A stretch of 64,000 nt of DNA from Faecalibacterium sp. I4-3-84 (GTDB lineage: Bacteria > Bacillota > Clostridia > Oscillospirales > Ruminococcaceae): contig NZ_CP094466.1 in the NCBI RefSeq assembly GCF_023347255.1, positions 806,001-870,000 of the forward strand, given 5' to 3'. Position 1 is the stretch's first letter. Each line of letters opens with the position of its first letter. A model generated the notes under the pieces. The model was not told the origin of the DNA, made no database searches, and was given only the letters and a program-made list of their open reading frames with translations. Made by a program: the position numbers and the translations under genes. Positions 1 through 8,366 of the stretch are shown here, piece after piece.

Positions 1-333
1 GGTCTCGGTGCCCACCATGCCGCAGCCCAGCAGGCTTGCAAAGCGGATATGGGCATAGTATTTTTCCTGAATGGCGTGCAGGGCATCCGCATCCGGGTGG
101 GCAAGGTTCAGGTAGTTGCCCAGCACGGCAATGTCGATGCCGTTTTTCTCAAACAGATGCCGCAGATACAGCGCATAGCCGGGGGTCAGGGCGCTGGGGG
201 TGCAGGGCAGCTCCCTGAAGGATTTACTCAGAGCCACATGGGCGCAGGTAAAGCCTTTCTGGCGCACCAGCGGCAGCACCTGTTCAACGGGCAGCTTTTC
301 CGCGTCATGCAGACGCAGGCCGAATTGGATCAT
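1..333 (-). CDS. Sugar phosphate isomerase/epimerase-like TIM-barrel protein, 3' part missing
   Basis: The frame opens at an ATG at 333 preceded by an AAGGAGGAG ribosome site and runs off the window edge after about 111 codons without a stop. The visible N-terminus begins MIQFGLRLHDAEKLP and has the pattern of the xylose-isomerase-like TIM barrel (AP endonuclease family 2): a first beta strand, then a 'gfthvalsks' segment, then 'idiavlgnylnlahpd', where this family carries residues near the sugar or metal site. The family isomerises or epimerises sugars and sugar phosphates in the cytoplasm; the substrate cannot be told. The gene is separated from the ATP synthase operon by that operon's terminator and has its own promoter. 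Confidence 0.6.
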   Translation of the reverse strand, partial: MIQFGLRLHDAEKLPVEQVLPLVRQKGFTCAHVALSKSFRELPCTPSALTPGYALYLRHLFEKNGIDIAVLGNYLNLAHPDADALHAIQEKYYAHIRFASLLGCGMVGTET

Positions 334-381
334 GGAAAACCTCCTCCTTTCCCGCACAACACGCGGGGTTGCATTGACCTT

Positions 382-410
382 ATTATACACGAAAGCTGCG
401 TTCCATGGAA
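382..410 (-). promoter_or_regulatory. Promoter of the isomerase-like gene
   Basis: On the minus strand TTCCAT (405-410), a 17-nt spacer and a perfect TATAAT (382-387), about 50 nt before the start codon at 333. Confidence 0.55.
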
Positions 411-421
411 CCGCCTGAAAC

Positions 422-475
422 AAAAAAGAGCATCACTTTGCACCCTCAATGGATACAAATGATGCTCTTTTTTCA
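422..475 (-). terminator. Terminator of the ATP synthase operon
   Basis: Inverted repeat AAAAAAGAGCATC ... GATGCTCTTTTTT with a long loop. It lies just after atpC and has T runs on both strands, so it can work in both directions. Confidence 0.75.
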
Positions 476-504
476 GATCTGGTCCTGGCAGATGCGGCTC
501 TTTC

Positions 505-911
505 TCAGCGCCGGTACTTTGCAGCGGCCTGCAGGCGCTGCATCGCACGGTCGAGCGCGATCTTGCTCTGATAATATTCATGCATGCTCTGCTGATGCTG
601 CAAACGCTCCTCGGCACGGATGCGGGCAGCCTCGGCACGGTTCTTGTCGATATCCTCCGGGCGCTCGGCGCTGTCCACCAGCACCATCACATAGGCAGGT
701 GTCACCTCGGCAATGCCGTCGCCTACCAGGATGTCCCGGCTTTCACCGTTCACCTCAAAGTGCAGGATGCCCATGTGGATGGCCACCAGTACCGGGCTGT
801 GTCCAGCCTGTATGCCGTACACGCCATCGCTGATGGGCAGCACAAGGTCTTCGCAATCGCCCTGATAGTACTCACCGCTGGACGCAGTGATGTTCAGCAT
901 GAACTTGTTCA

Positions 912-912
<1 letters not shown>
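505..912 (-). CDS. atpC: F1Fo ATP synthase epsilon subunit
   Basis: 135 residues, normal for AtpC. The N-terminal beta sandwich (about 1-85) contains the family signature GIQAGHSPVLVAI near residues 33-45, and the rest is the C-terminal two-helix domain. Epsilon sits on the gamma stalk, couples rotation to catalysis and can inhibit ATP hydrolysis. It is the last gene of the operon; its ATG overlaps the stop of atpD by one base (TGATG), indicating translational coupling. The operon terminator follows directly. Confidence 0.95.
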
Positions 913-2339
<1,427 letters not shown>

Positions 2340-2357
2340 CTAATTTGTAAATACGTT

Positions 2358-3239
2358 TTATTCCGCCCGGTTCTGCACGGCAGCCGCACCACCGATGATC
2401 TCGGTGATCTCCTGTGTGATGGAGCCCTGACGGGTGCGGTTGTATTCCAGCTGCAGCTCCCGGATCATATCGTTGGCGTTCTTGGTGGCGGAATCCATGG
2501 CAGTCATGCGGGCGCTCTGCTCTGCGCAGAAGCTCTCGGTCATGGCACCAAAGATCATGCCGTGCATATAAATGGGCGCGATCTGTTCAAACACCGTCCA
2601 TGCAGACGGGAACATCTCCACATCGCCCTTCGGATCGCCCAGACCCTTGGGGGCAGGCTGCAGATGGGCGCGGTCCAGCGGCAGCAGACGCACCATGGTG
2701 GGCTCGCTGGTCAGTGCATTCTCGATGCGGGTATAGATGAGATAGATCTCATCCAGTTTGCCGGTCTTGAAATCATCGATGGCGTCCATCGTGATATCGC
2801 GGGCACGCTGCAGCGTAGGCTCCGTGGCACCGTAGTGGAAATCCTCCACCAGCCGCGGGTCCTTGTGGTACAGGGCGCGGTAGCCGGTCTGGCCGATCAC
2901 ATAGAACCGGTCGTTCTCATCCGCATTTTCCTTGAGGAACTTGATGATGTTCTGGTTGTAAGCGCCTGCCATGCCCTTATCTGCCGTCAGCACAATGTAG
3001 GCCCGCTTGGGGTTTGCGGTATTGCGCTCGTGGAAGAACGGATGCACCGGCTCTTCCGGCAGGTGGGGCACCACGCGGGAAATGGTATCGCGCATACGGT
3101 TGAAGTAGGGCGATACATTCTGGTAGTTCTTACGTGCCTTGCGCAGCTTGGACGAGGAGATCAGGTACATGGCGTTCGTGATCTTCATGGTGTCCTGAAT
3201 GCTCTCGATGCGCTCCTTCAGCAGCTTACTGGACGGCAT
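2358..3239 (-). CDS. atpG: F1Fo ATP synthase gamma subunit
   Basis: 293 residues when started at the ATG at 3239, which has a GGGAGG site in front; an in-frame ATG at 3257 lies deeper inside atpA and has no good ribosome site. Gamma forms the rotating central shaft. The N-terminal helix (KLLKERIESIQDTMKITNAM) and the C-terminal helix with ENANDMI-like pattern form the coiled coil, with a Rossmann-like domain between. The start overlaps the end of the delta-alpha fusion gene by 14 nt, suggesting coupled translation. Confidence 0.95.
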   Translation of the reverse strand: MPSSKLLKERIESIQDTMKITNAMYLISSSKLRKARKNYQNVSPYFNRMRDTISRVVPHLPEEPVHPFFHERNTANPKRAYIVLTADKGMAGAYNQNIIKFLKENADENDRFYVIGQTGYRALYHKDPRLVEDFHYGATEPTLQRARDITMDAIDDFKTGKLDEIYLIYTRIENALTSEPTMVRLLPLDRAHLQPAPKGLGDPKGDVEMFPSAWTVFEQIAPIYMHGMIFGAMTESFCAEQSARMTAMDSATKNANDMIRELQLEYNRTRQGSITQEITEIIGGAAAVQNRAE

Positions 3240-4953
3240 GGCTGTCGCCTCCCGCATAAGCTTTCCAGGCGTTCAGGATGGCATCGACCATTTCAGGTTC
3301 CAGCTTGCCGGTGGCGGTGATCTTATCCATCGTACCGGACACATCCGCGCGGAACTGACGCACAAATGCGGAAGTTTTGGTGCGCAGCTCGGCAGTGGGA
3401 AGTTCATCCAGCACACCGTGGGAAGCCAGCACCAGCGTGACCACCTGCTCGGCGTCGGACTTGGGCTGATACAGCGGCTGCTTGAGCATTTCCATCAGAG
3501 CCTTGCCGTGATCCAGCTGGCGGCGGGTCTCCGCGTCCAGATCCGAGCTGAACTGTGCAAAGGACTCCATATCCTTGTACTGTGCCAGCTCGATACGCAG
3601 GTTGGCGTTGGCCTTCTTCATGGCCTTGGTCTGGGCAGCGCCGCCCACACGGGACACCGACAGACCCACATTGACGGCCGGGCGGTTGCCTGCATTGAAC
3701 AGTGCGCTCTCGAGGAAGATCTGACCATCGGTGATGGAAATGACATTGGTGGGGATGTAAGCCGAAACATCGCCTGCCTGCGTCTCAACGATAGGCAGTG
3801 CGGTGATGGAACCGCCGCCCAGATCGTCGCGCATCCGGCAGGAGCGCTCCAGCAGACGGGAGTGCAGATAGAACACATCGCCGGGGTAAGCCTCACGGCC
3901 CGGAGAGCGGCGCAACAGCAGAGAAATGGCACGGTAGGCCACTGCATGCTTGGACAGATCGTCGTAAACGATCAGCACGCTCTTGCCCTGACTCATGAAG
4001 TACTCGGCCAGTGCGGTGCCGGCATAGGGTGCGATGTACTGCAGGGGAGCAGAATCCGAAGCAGTAGCCGCCACGATGGTGGTGTAGCTCATGGCACCGT
4101 GCTTCTGCAGGTCGCCTGCTACGCGGGCGATGGAAGAAGCCTTCTGGCCGATGGCCACATAGATGCACAGCACGCCGGTGTCCTTCTGGTTCAGGATGGC
4201 ATCGGTGGCAATGGAGGTCTTACCGGTCTGGCGGTCGCCGATGATCAGCTCACGCTGACCGCGGCCGATGGGGAACATGGAATCGATGGCGAGGATGCCG
4301 GTGTGGAGCGGAGTATCCACGCTCTGACGCTCCAGAATGCCGGGAGCCTGCTTTTCGATGGGGTTGTAGCCCACAGCTTCAATGGGGCCTTTTCCGTCGA
4401 TAGGCTCGCCCAGCGGGCTGATGACACGGCCCAGAAAGGCATCGCCCACCGGGATGCCGGCACGCTTGCCGCTGCGGGTCACCAGAGTACCCACGCCCAC
4501 CTTCTCGATATCGTCGAACAGCATGACACCCAGATGATCGGGTTCCACACTTTCCACCATGCCCTTTGCACCGGTGTCAAAGGTAACGATCTCGCCGTAA
4601 ACGGCCTTGTCCATGCCCTTGACATCCACAACGCCGTCGGCGGCGGAAATGACCGTACCGCCCTCAGAAGCCTCGGCAGCGGGCTTGTAGTCCTCTGCGC
4701 GGGTCTGCATGGTGGCAAGATCGGGGGTGCCTGCGGTGATGTTCTCCAGCATATGCTTTGCAGAGTTGTCGATCACCTGGTCGCCCACCTGCAGCACATA
4801 GCCGGAGATCAGCTCCGGCTCCACGCTGACGGTGATCACCACCTCAGCGCCGTACTGCTTTTTGAGCTGGGTGCGGATGCGCTGCAGCGCCTCCTCAGAG
4901 GGAGTGCGGGCGCAGTGCAGATATGCTTTCAAGGTCTCAGCTGCGCTTGCCAT
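3226..4953 (-). CDS. atpA: ATP synthase delta C-terminal domain fused to alpha subunit
   Basis: 575 residues from the ATG at 4953 (GGGGG site in front), about 70 more than a normal alpha subunit. Residues 1 to about 72 match the C-terminal domain of the delta/OSCP subunit: a helix (SEEALQRIRTQLKKQYG), the strand VVITVSVEPELISGYVLQVG, then DQVIDNSAKHMLENI, the family's 'GdxviDgSvxgrLexl' end. Alpha follows directly: EGGTVISAADGVVDVKG, Walker A GDRQTGKT at 239-246, IGQKASSIARVAGDL, and a complete C-terminal domain. The delta N-terminal six-helix domain, which normally grips the alpha N-terminus, is absent, and there is no atpH elsewhere in the operon; atpF overlaps this start by 17 nt. Alpha is present three times per enzyme, so the fusion would supply three delta C-domains to one peripheral stalk. 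Alpha identity is certain; the fusion is read directly from one continuous frame. Confidence 0.93.
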   Translation of the reverse strand: MASAAETLKAYLHCARTPSEEALQRIRTQLKKQYGAEVVITVSVEPELISGYVLQVGDQVIDNSAKHMLENITAGTPDLATMQTRAEDYKPAAEASEGGTVISAADGVVDVKGMDKAVYGEIVTFDTGAKGMVESVEPDHLGVMLFDDIEKVGVGTLVTRSGKRAGIPVGDAFLGRVISPLGEPIDGKGPIEAVGYNPIEKQAPGILERQSVDTPLHTGILAIDSMFPIGRGQRELIIGDRQTGKTSIATDAILNQKDTGVLCIYVAIGQKASSIARVAGDLQKHGAMSYTTIVAATASDSAPLQYIAPYAGTALAEYFMSQGKSVLIVYDDLSKHAVAYRAISLLLRRSPGREAYPGDVFYLHSRLLERSCRMRDDLGGGSITALPIVETQAGDVSAYIPTNVISITDGQIFLESALFNAGNRPAVNVGLSVSRVGGAAQTKAMKKANANLRIELAQYKDMESFAQFSSDLDAETRRQLDHGKALMEMLKQPLYQPKSDAEQVVTLVLASHGVLDELPTAELRTKTSAFVRQFRADVSGTMDKITATGKLEPEMVDAILNAWKAYAGGDSHAVQ

Positions 4954-5434
4954 CGCTGTCCCCCGCTTTCTGCAGCAGGTCGTCCAGCAAACGGGCATCG
5001 TCCTGCTGCGTCAGGTTGCGTTCCAGCACCTTGGCGCACACGGTACGGGTCAGGTCAGCGATCTGAGCATCGGCCTGACGCAGCTTGCTGGCACGCTCTG
5101 CCTCTGCAGCTGCCTTGCCCTCGGCCACGATGGCATCGGCCTGACGCTGTGCGTCGGCCAGCAGCTGTTCTTTCTGTTTCTCAGCCAGCTGCTCACTTGC
5201 CTCGCGGCGGGCAGCAGCTTCCACATCCACATTGTGCAGCTTGTCTTCTGCTGCATTCAAGGCAGCCAGTGCCTTGTTCTTTGCTTCCTGCGCATCAGCC
5301 ATGCTTGCATCCACCATCTGCTGGCGCTTTGCGATCACATCCTGAACAGGCTTGAACAGGAACTTACGCAGCAGCGCATACATGATGAGGACGTTCACAA
5401 CGGTCCACAGCAGGTTCATATCCAACTTCAGCAT
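4937..5434 (-). CDS. atpF: F1Fo ATP synthase b subunit
   Basis: 165 residues, normal for a b subunit. One N-terminal membrane helix (NLLWTVVNVLIMYALLRKFL) is followed by a long charged, alanine-rich coiled coil rich in Glu, Lys and Gln that forms the peripheral stalk. A GGAGG site precedes the ATG. The C-terminus, which binds delta in other enzymes, is not extended, so it does not hide the missing delta N-domain. Its end overlaps the start of the delta-alpha fusion by 17 nt. Confidence 0.93.
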   Translation of the reverse strand: MLKLDMNLLWTVVNVLIMYALLRKFLFKPVQDVIAKRQQMVDASMADAQEAKNKALAALNAAEDKLHNVDVEAAARREASEQLAEKQKEQLLADAQRQADAIVAEGKAAAEAERASKLRQADAQIADLTRTVCAKVLERNLTQQDDARLLDDLLQKAGDSDGKRS

Positions 5435-5449
5435 TCGTCTGCGCCTCCG

Positions 5450-5677
5450 TTACTGACCCAGGAACAGGATGATCAGCAGTGCAACGACGAAGCCGAAAAT
5501 TGCAGTACCTTCTGCCAGAGCAGCGCCCAGCAGCAGGTTCGTCTGGATCTTGCTGGAAGCTTCCGGCTGACGGCTGATAGCCTCAGCTGCCTTGCCAGTT
5601 GCAATACCAATACCAATACCACCGCCAATGCCGGTCAGTGCTGCAATACCAGCACCCAGAGCAACCAATCCGCTCAT
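5450..5677 (-). CDS. atpE: F1Fo ATP synthase c subunit
   Basis: 75 residues, two membrane helices joined by the polar RQPEA loop; the start at 5677 has an AAAGGAG site. The first helix carries a glycine-rich repeat ([13 protein letters not shown]) for ring packing; the second carries the ion-binding glutamate in [11 protein letters not shown]. Sodium-type rings (for example Ilyobacter) have Gln in helix 1 and E-S-T with Tyr in helix 2. Here the Gln position is Ile, Ser is Gly and Tyr is Phe, with only Thr kept, which argues for proton coupling. Confidence 0.95.
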   Translation of the reverse strand: MSGLVALGAGIAALTGIGGGIGIGIATGKAAEAISRQPEASSKIQTNLLLGAALAEGTAIFGFVVALLIILFLGQ

Positions 5678-5720
5678 AGTTAAATCTCCTTTTTCATTTG
5701 AAATAAGTAAAAGTTTTGGT

Positions 5721-6407
5721 TTATTCCTCTTCATCGCCGATGGTCTCTTTCATGAACAGCGAAGTCAGGAACACGAACACGTAGGTCTGGATCAGACCAT
5801 CGAACAGGTCAAAGTACAGGCTGAACACCGCCGGGACGAACACAGGCACCACGAGCTTGATCAGCTCCATGATAACGAATGCGCCCAGCACATTGCCGAA
5901 CAGTCGCATGCACAGGCTGGTGGGGCGGATGGCGATCTCGAGGATGTTCATGGGGGTCATGACCGGGGTGGGAGCGGCAAGGCTCTTGAGAAAGCCAACG
6001 CCGCCGCGTGCACGGATGCCGGCACCCTCGATCAGCACAATGCTCATCAGCGCCAGCGCTGCGGTCACGTCCAGATCCTTCGTGGGGGGCTTGACACCGA
6101 ACACGCCGATCAGGTTCGAGAAGGCGATGTAGATGGCTACGGTCATCAGATACGGCACATAGCACTTATTTTTTTCGCCCAGCAGACCTACAAAGAAATC
6201 GTTGCCTGCAGTGTAGGCCATTTCCAGCACAGCCTGACGCTTGCTGATATGGTCCACCTTCAGGTTCCGGGTAAGCAGGATCGAGCCGATGACGACGATC
6301 AGCATGATCACCCAGCTGATGACCACGGATTCCGGGATCTGCAGCGGGCCGACCTTGACGTACTCGACAGTCAGTTCTTCCATCAGGGCTTTGGTCAGAT
6401 TGCTCAA
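5721..6407 (-). CDS. atpB: F1Fo ATP synthase a subunit
   Basis: 228 residues from a TTG at 6407, chosen because the AGGAAGGAGG site lies 9 nt before it; upstream and downstream ATGs lack such a site. A polytopic membrane protein that forms the ion half-channels beside the c ring. The essential arginine is present in MRLFGN, preceded by RPTSLC as in the family, and later helices are intact. First gene of the operon; no atpI or atpZ gene precedes it. The 5' leader is about 180 nt. Confidence 0.92.
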   Translation of the reverse strand: MSNLTKALMEELTVEYVKVGPLQIPESVVISWVIMLIVVIGSILLTRNLKVDHISKRQAVLEMAYTAGNDFFVGLLGEKNKCYVPYLMTVAIYIAFSNLIGVFGVKPPTKDLDVTAALALMSIVLIEGAGIRARGGVGFLKSLAAPTPVMTPMNILEIAIRPTSLCMRLFGNVLGAFVIMELIKLVVPVFVPAVFSLYFDLFDGLIQTYVFVFLTSLFMKETIGDEEE

Positions 6408-6592
6408 TTTATTTTTCCTCCTTCCTGAAGAATGGGATTTTGGGGGCAAGGTGCCATGCCGGTGTGCGGCACAGCGTCCTTCTTATCGCTCGAAGAAAGG
6501 CGCAGCTTTGTGAAAAAAGTAAGGAAGGTGTTCGGCTCTGTCCGGTCACACCCTCCCTCCTGCACGGGTCACTTCGTCTTTTTTCGTTGTGT

Positions 6593-6621
6593 ATGATAGT
6601 ACGATTGACGAAAATTGGCAA
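6593..6621 (-). promoter_or_regulatory. Promoter of the ATP synthase operon
   Basis: Minus strand TTGCCA (6616-6621), 17-nt spacer, TATCAT (6593-6598). It is the best promoter in the 500 nt between the DUF2798 gene and atpB. Confidence 0.65.
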
Positions 6622-6839
6622 GTGGCTTTGTGCACATTCTACATTTTAGGTGATTCTACTGCATTGATATATTAAAAAAGTTGTGCATCTTGTCCAACAA
6701 AACACTCTTCGCATGTACTTTTTCCACAAATTTCTTAGCCAATTCTTAGGTTTCAATGGCTTTTTCAGGGCATTCCGGGAAATATTTCCATCAAAAATGC
6801 CCCATTGTACATACTTTATATGCCCGATATATAAAATTC

Positions 6840-6878
6840 GTATAGGTGTCTCGTCTGGGATTACACCCGCTCCTATAC
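6840..6878 (-). terminator. Hairpin after the DUF2798 gene
   Basis: Stem GTATAGG-(gap)-GGTGT pairing with ACACC-TATAC, followed on the minus strand by an AT-rich tract (GAATTTTATAT). Probably the terminator of the DUF2798 gene. The rest of 6622-6839 is AT-rich and shows no gene. Confidence 0.5.
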
Positions 6879-6909
6879 ATATTTATTATAACTGCATATC
6901 TAAAATCTG

Positions 6910-7374
6910 TCAGTCCGCCTGTTTTGCGCCGCGGCGGAACACCAGCCGGAAGATGGCACGGGCAAGCGGCCCGCAGTACAGCAGCTGCCAGCACAGGGCC
7001 ATGGGCATATTGCAGCCCCACGTATGCACCCAAGTGCCAAAGCCGGGTTCTTTAAACAGCACCGTTGCGATCAGACTCATCACCGGGCACATGATGCACA
7101 CGATCATCAGCGAGATGGCATAAGTGATGAACTGCGGACGATCTGTGGGCCGCATGAACATAAACGCCAATCCGGTGGCCATTTTCTCCACCACGAAAAA
7201 TTCCAGCACGCAGGCAATGGGAACCATGATCGGCATCTCGTGCAGAGCCATAACAAAGGTGGCATTGGTGACACCGCCTGTGTTCAGCGCCACATTGTAA
7301 ACGATCATGCCATAGACCATGATTGCGGCCATGACAATGGTAAAGAAGATACGTTCCGGTAAAGTTTTAGGCAT
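6910..7374 (-). CDS. DUF2798 family membrane protein
   Basis: 154 residues with four hydrophobic helices in two similar halves: TIVMAAIMVYGMIVYNVAL, a second around VPIACVLEFFVVEKMATG, then ISLMIVCIMCPVMSLIATVL and a final helix near LCWQLLYCGPLARAIF. This matches the DUF2798 family of small integral membrane proteins, whose function is unknown. A GGAG site lies 7 nt before the ATG. It stands alone between its own promoter and terminator. The leader contains an intrinsic-terminator-like hairpin (see 7414-7452), so its expression may be controlled by attenuation. Confidence 0.7.
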   Translation of the reverse strand: MPKTLPERIFFTIVMAAIMVYGMIVYNVALNTGGVTNATFVMALHEMPIMVPIACVLEFFVVEKMATGLAFMFMRPTDRPQFITYAISLMIVCIMCPVMSLIATVLFKEPGFGTWVHTWGCNMPMALCWQLLYCGPLARAIFRLVFRRGAKQAD

Positions 7375-7413
7375 TTTGATTCTCCGTTTCTTTTGTGTCT
7401 AAATTTTTGCCGC

Positions 7414-7452
7414 AAAAAGCCGCCCCGCGAAACTTTCATCTCGCGGGGCGGC
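7414..7452 (-). promoter_or_regulatory. Terminator-like hairpin in the DUF2798 leader (possible attenuator)
   Basis: Perfect 12-bp stem GCCGCCCCGCGA / TCGCGGGGCGGC with a 10-nt loop, followed on the minus strand by five T. It lies between the probable promoter (7476-7484) and the start codon at 7374, and no minus-strand gene ends upstream of it. Confidence 0.5.
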
Positions 7453-7475
7453 GGCGACTACCATTCATTGGCGTT

Positions 7476-7484
7476 ATTTTAGCA
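7476..7484 (-). promoter_or_regulatory. Extended -10 promoter of the DUF2798 gene
   Basis: Minus strand TGC-TAAAAT about 105 nt before the start codon, without a clear -35. Confidence 0.4.
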
Positions 7485-7738
7485 CAAATCGATCTGACGC
7501 ATAATACCCTGTGGACACTTTCTCCCGTTTTGCGCAAAATCCTCCACAAACGGCCCGGAACTTCTGGGCAGCTTTGCTGTTGACTTCCTTGTCAGCCCTC
7601 CCTGCAGGGCACAGAGTTCCTCTCCAAAGGGTCTGATTGCCCGGACACACCGCGCAGAAAGCAGCATTTTGCACGTTCTATCTGCTATTTTTCAAGAACT
7701 GCACAATTATATGTTTCTATCCTTGTGCACTCTGCGAA

Positions 7739-7767
7739 TAGACAAATCGATCAGGAATATGTATAAT
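7739..7767 (+). promoter_or_regulatory. Promoter of the mini-ORF transcript
   Basis: TAGACA (7739-7744), 17-nt spacer, perfect TATAAT (7762-7767); expected start near 7774. The 250 nt upstream (7485-7738) show no gene. Confidence 0.65.
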
Positions 7768-7848
7768 AAAGCCAGAAACCAGAGAAGTACAGCAGAAGCT
7801 CAAGAGAGAGCTAATCCCGCTGACTTGAAGCAGAAAGGAGCGAGACCG

Positions 7849-7899
7849 ATGGTCGATATGGAACCCGCACAGTTTGGACAGGCTGTCGGGATTCGCTGA
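7849..7899 (+). CDS. Mini-ORF of 16 codons
   Basis: MVDMEPAQFGQAVGIR, with AAAGGAG at 7834-7840, 8 nt before the ATG. The start codon lies in the loop of a small GACC/GGTC hairpin and the frame covers a second hairpin, so translation and folding would compete. No function recognised; may be a real peptide or a by-product of a structured RNA. Confidence 0.35.
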   Translation: MVDMEPAQFGQAVGIR

Positions 7900-8056
7900 G
7901 AAGCAAAACAGAGGCTCACCACAGACGGGATGTTTCCCCCGTATAAAAACACAACAAAAATGAGCCAGTCTTGAGCATCAAAAATGCGATTACACGACAA
8001 CCTGTCGATAAACTTAACCCCCAGCGATTCAAATAGATCCGCCGGAGATGATTCCT

Positions 8057-8095
8057 ATGAAGGTATCTTTTGTACGGAGAACATTATTTGAATAG
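8057..8095 (+). CDS. Mini-ORF of 12 codons
   Basis: MKVSFVRRTLFE with CGGAG at 8043-8047, 9 nt before the ATG. Basic, one hydrophobic end. First of the three ATGAA-starting frames in the repeated modules. Confidence 0.3.
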   Translation: MKVSFVRRTLFE

Positions 8096-8114
8096 CAAAA
8101 AAGGAGTTCTACCA

Positions 8115-8123
8115 ATGTACTAA
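8115..8123 (+). CDS. Two-codon minigene ATG-TAC-TAA
   Basis: AAGGAG (8101-8106) sits exactly 8 nt before ATG-TAC-TAA, an ideal ribosome site for a frame that can only make Met-Tyr. An identical minigene recurs at 8228. Confidence 0.3.
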   Translation: MY

Positions 8124-8166
8124 GTAGTTTGCCCCTAGCGAATCTAACTCGAAAGAATGTGGTAAT

Positions 8167-8211
8167 ATGAAATTCATCTTCCGAATCTCGGTGCCGCACT
8201 CCATCAGTTAA
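8167..8211 (+). CDS. Mini-ORF of 14 codons
   Basis: MKFIFRISVPHSIS; occupies the same place in module 2 as the frame at 8057 in module 1, but has only a weak ribosome site, so translation is less certain. Confidence 0.2.
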   Translation: MKFIFRISVPHSIS

Positions 8212-8227
8212 GAGAAGGGTCAATCCA

Positions 8228-8236
8228 ATGTACTAA
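8228..8236 (+). CDS. Second two-codon minigene ATG-TAC-TAA
   Basis: AGAAGGG (8213-8219) lies 8 nt before ATG-TAC-TAA. Same frame and same flank (CCAATGTACTAAGTA) as at 8115 although the sequence around is diverged. Confidence 0.3.
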   Translation: MY

Positions 8237-8297
8237 GTAAATTCGTCCCCTTGAAATAGATTCTCAGTTTCCAGTAGTTTCTAAGGAGAGTCACCCT

Positions 8298-8321
8298 ATG
8301 AAACGTTTACTCCGAAAATGA
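8298..8321 (+). CDS. Mini-ORF of 7 codons
   Basis: MKRLLRK, strongly basic, with AAGGAG at 8283-8288, 9 nt before the ATG. Third ATGAA-starting frame of the series. Confidence 0.3.
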   Translation: MKRLLRK

Positions 8322-8344
8322 GGAACCCCAAGGAGAAGAGGCTT

Positions 8345-8362
8345 ATGACTCCGAAGAAGTAA
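8345..8362 (+). CDS. Mini-ORF of 5 codons
   Basis: MTPKK with AAGGAG at 8330-8335, 9 nt before the ATG; followed by TAAGTA like the two Met-Tyr minigenes. The terminator stem begins 5 nt after the stop. Confidence 0.3.
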   Translation: MTPKK

Positions 8363-8366
8363 GTAT

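Larger units (their letters stand above)
8018..8362 (+). repeat. Three degenerate direct modules of about 114 nt
   Basis: CCCC anchors lie at 8019, 8132 and 8247 (steps of 113 and 115). After each comes an AGCGA/GAAAT-rich stretch, then an ATGAA-starting mini-ORF (8057, 8167, 8298), then a purine-rich ribosome site and a very short frame ending TAAGTA (8121-8126, 8234-8239, 8360-8365). Modules 1 and 2 end in the identical CCAATGTACTAAGTA. Confidence 0.45.

Noticed and set aside
49-833. Several overlapping plus-strand frames at the window start
   Set aside because: They are shadows of the isomerase-like gene and atpC, and cross the terminator at 422-475.
4937-4998. Possibility that a separate atpH or its N-terminal domain is hidden between atpF and atpA
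   Set aside because: atpF ends inside the start of the fusion gene, b has normal length, and no other frame there resembles the six-helix delta domain. A start at 4998 for the fusion would only add residues read from within atpF and has no ribosome site.
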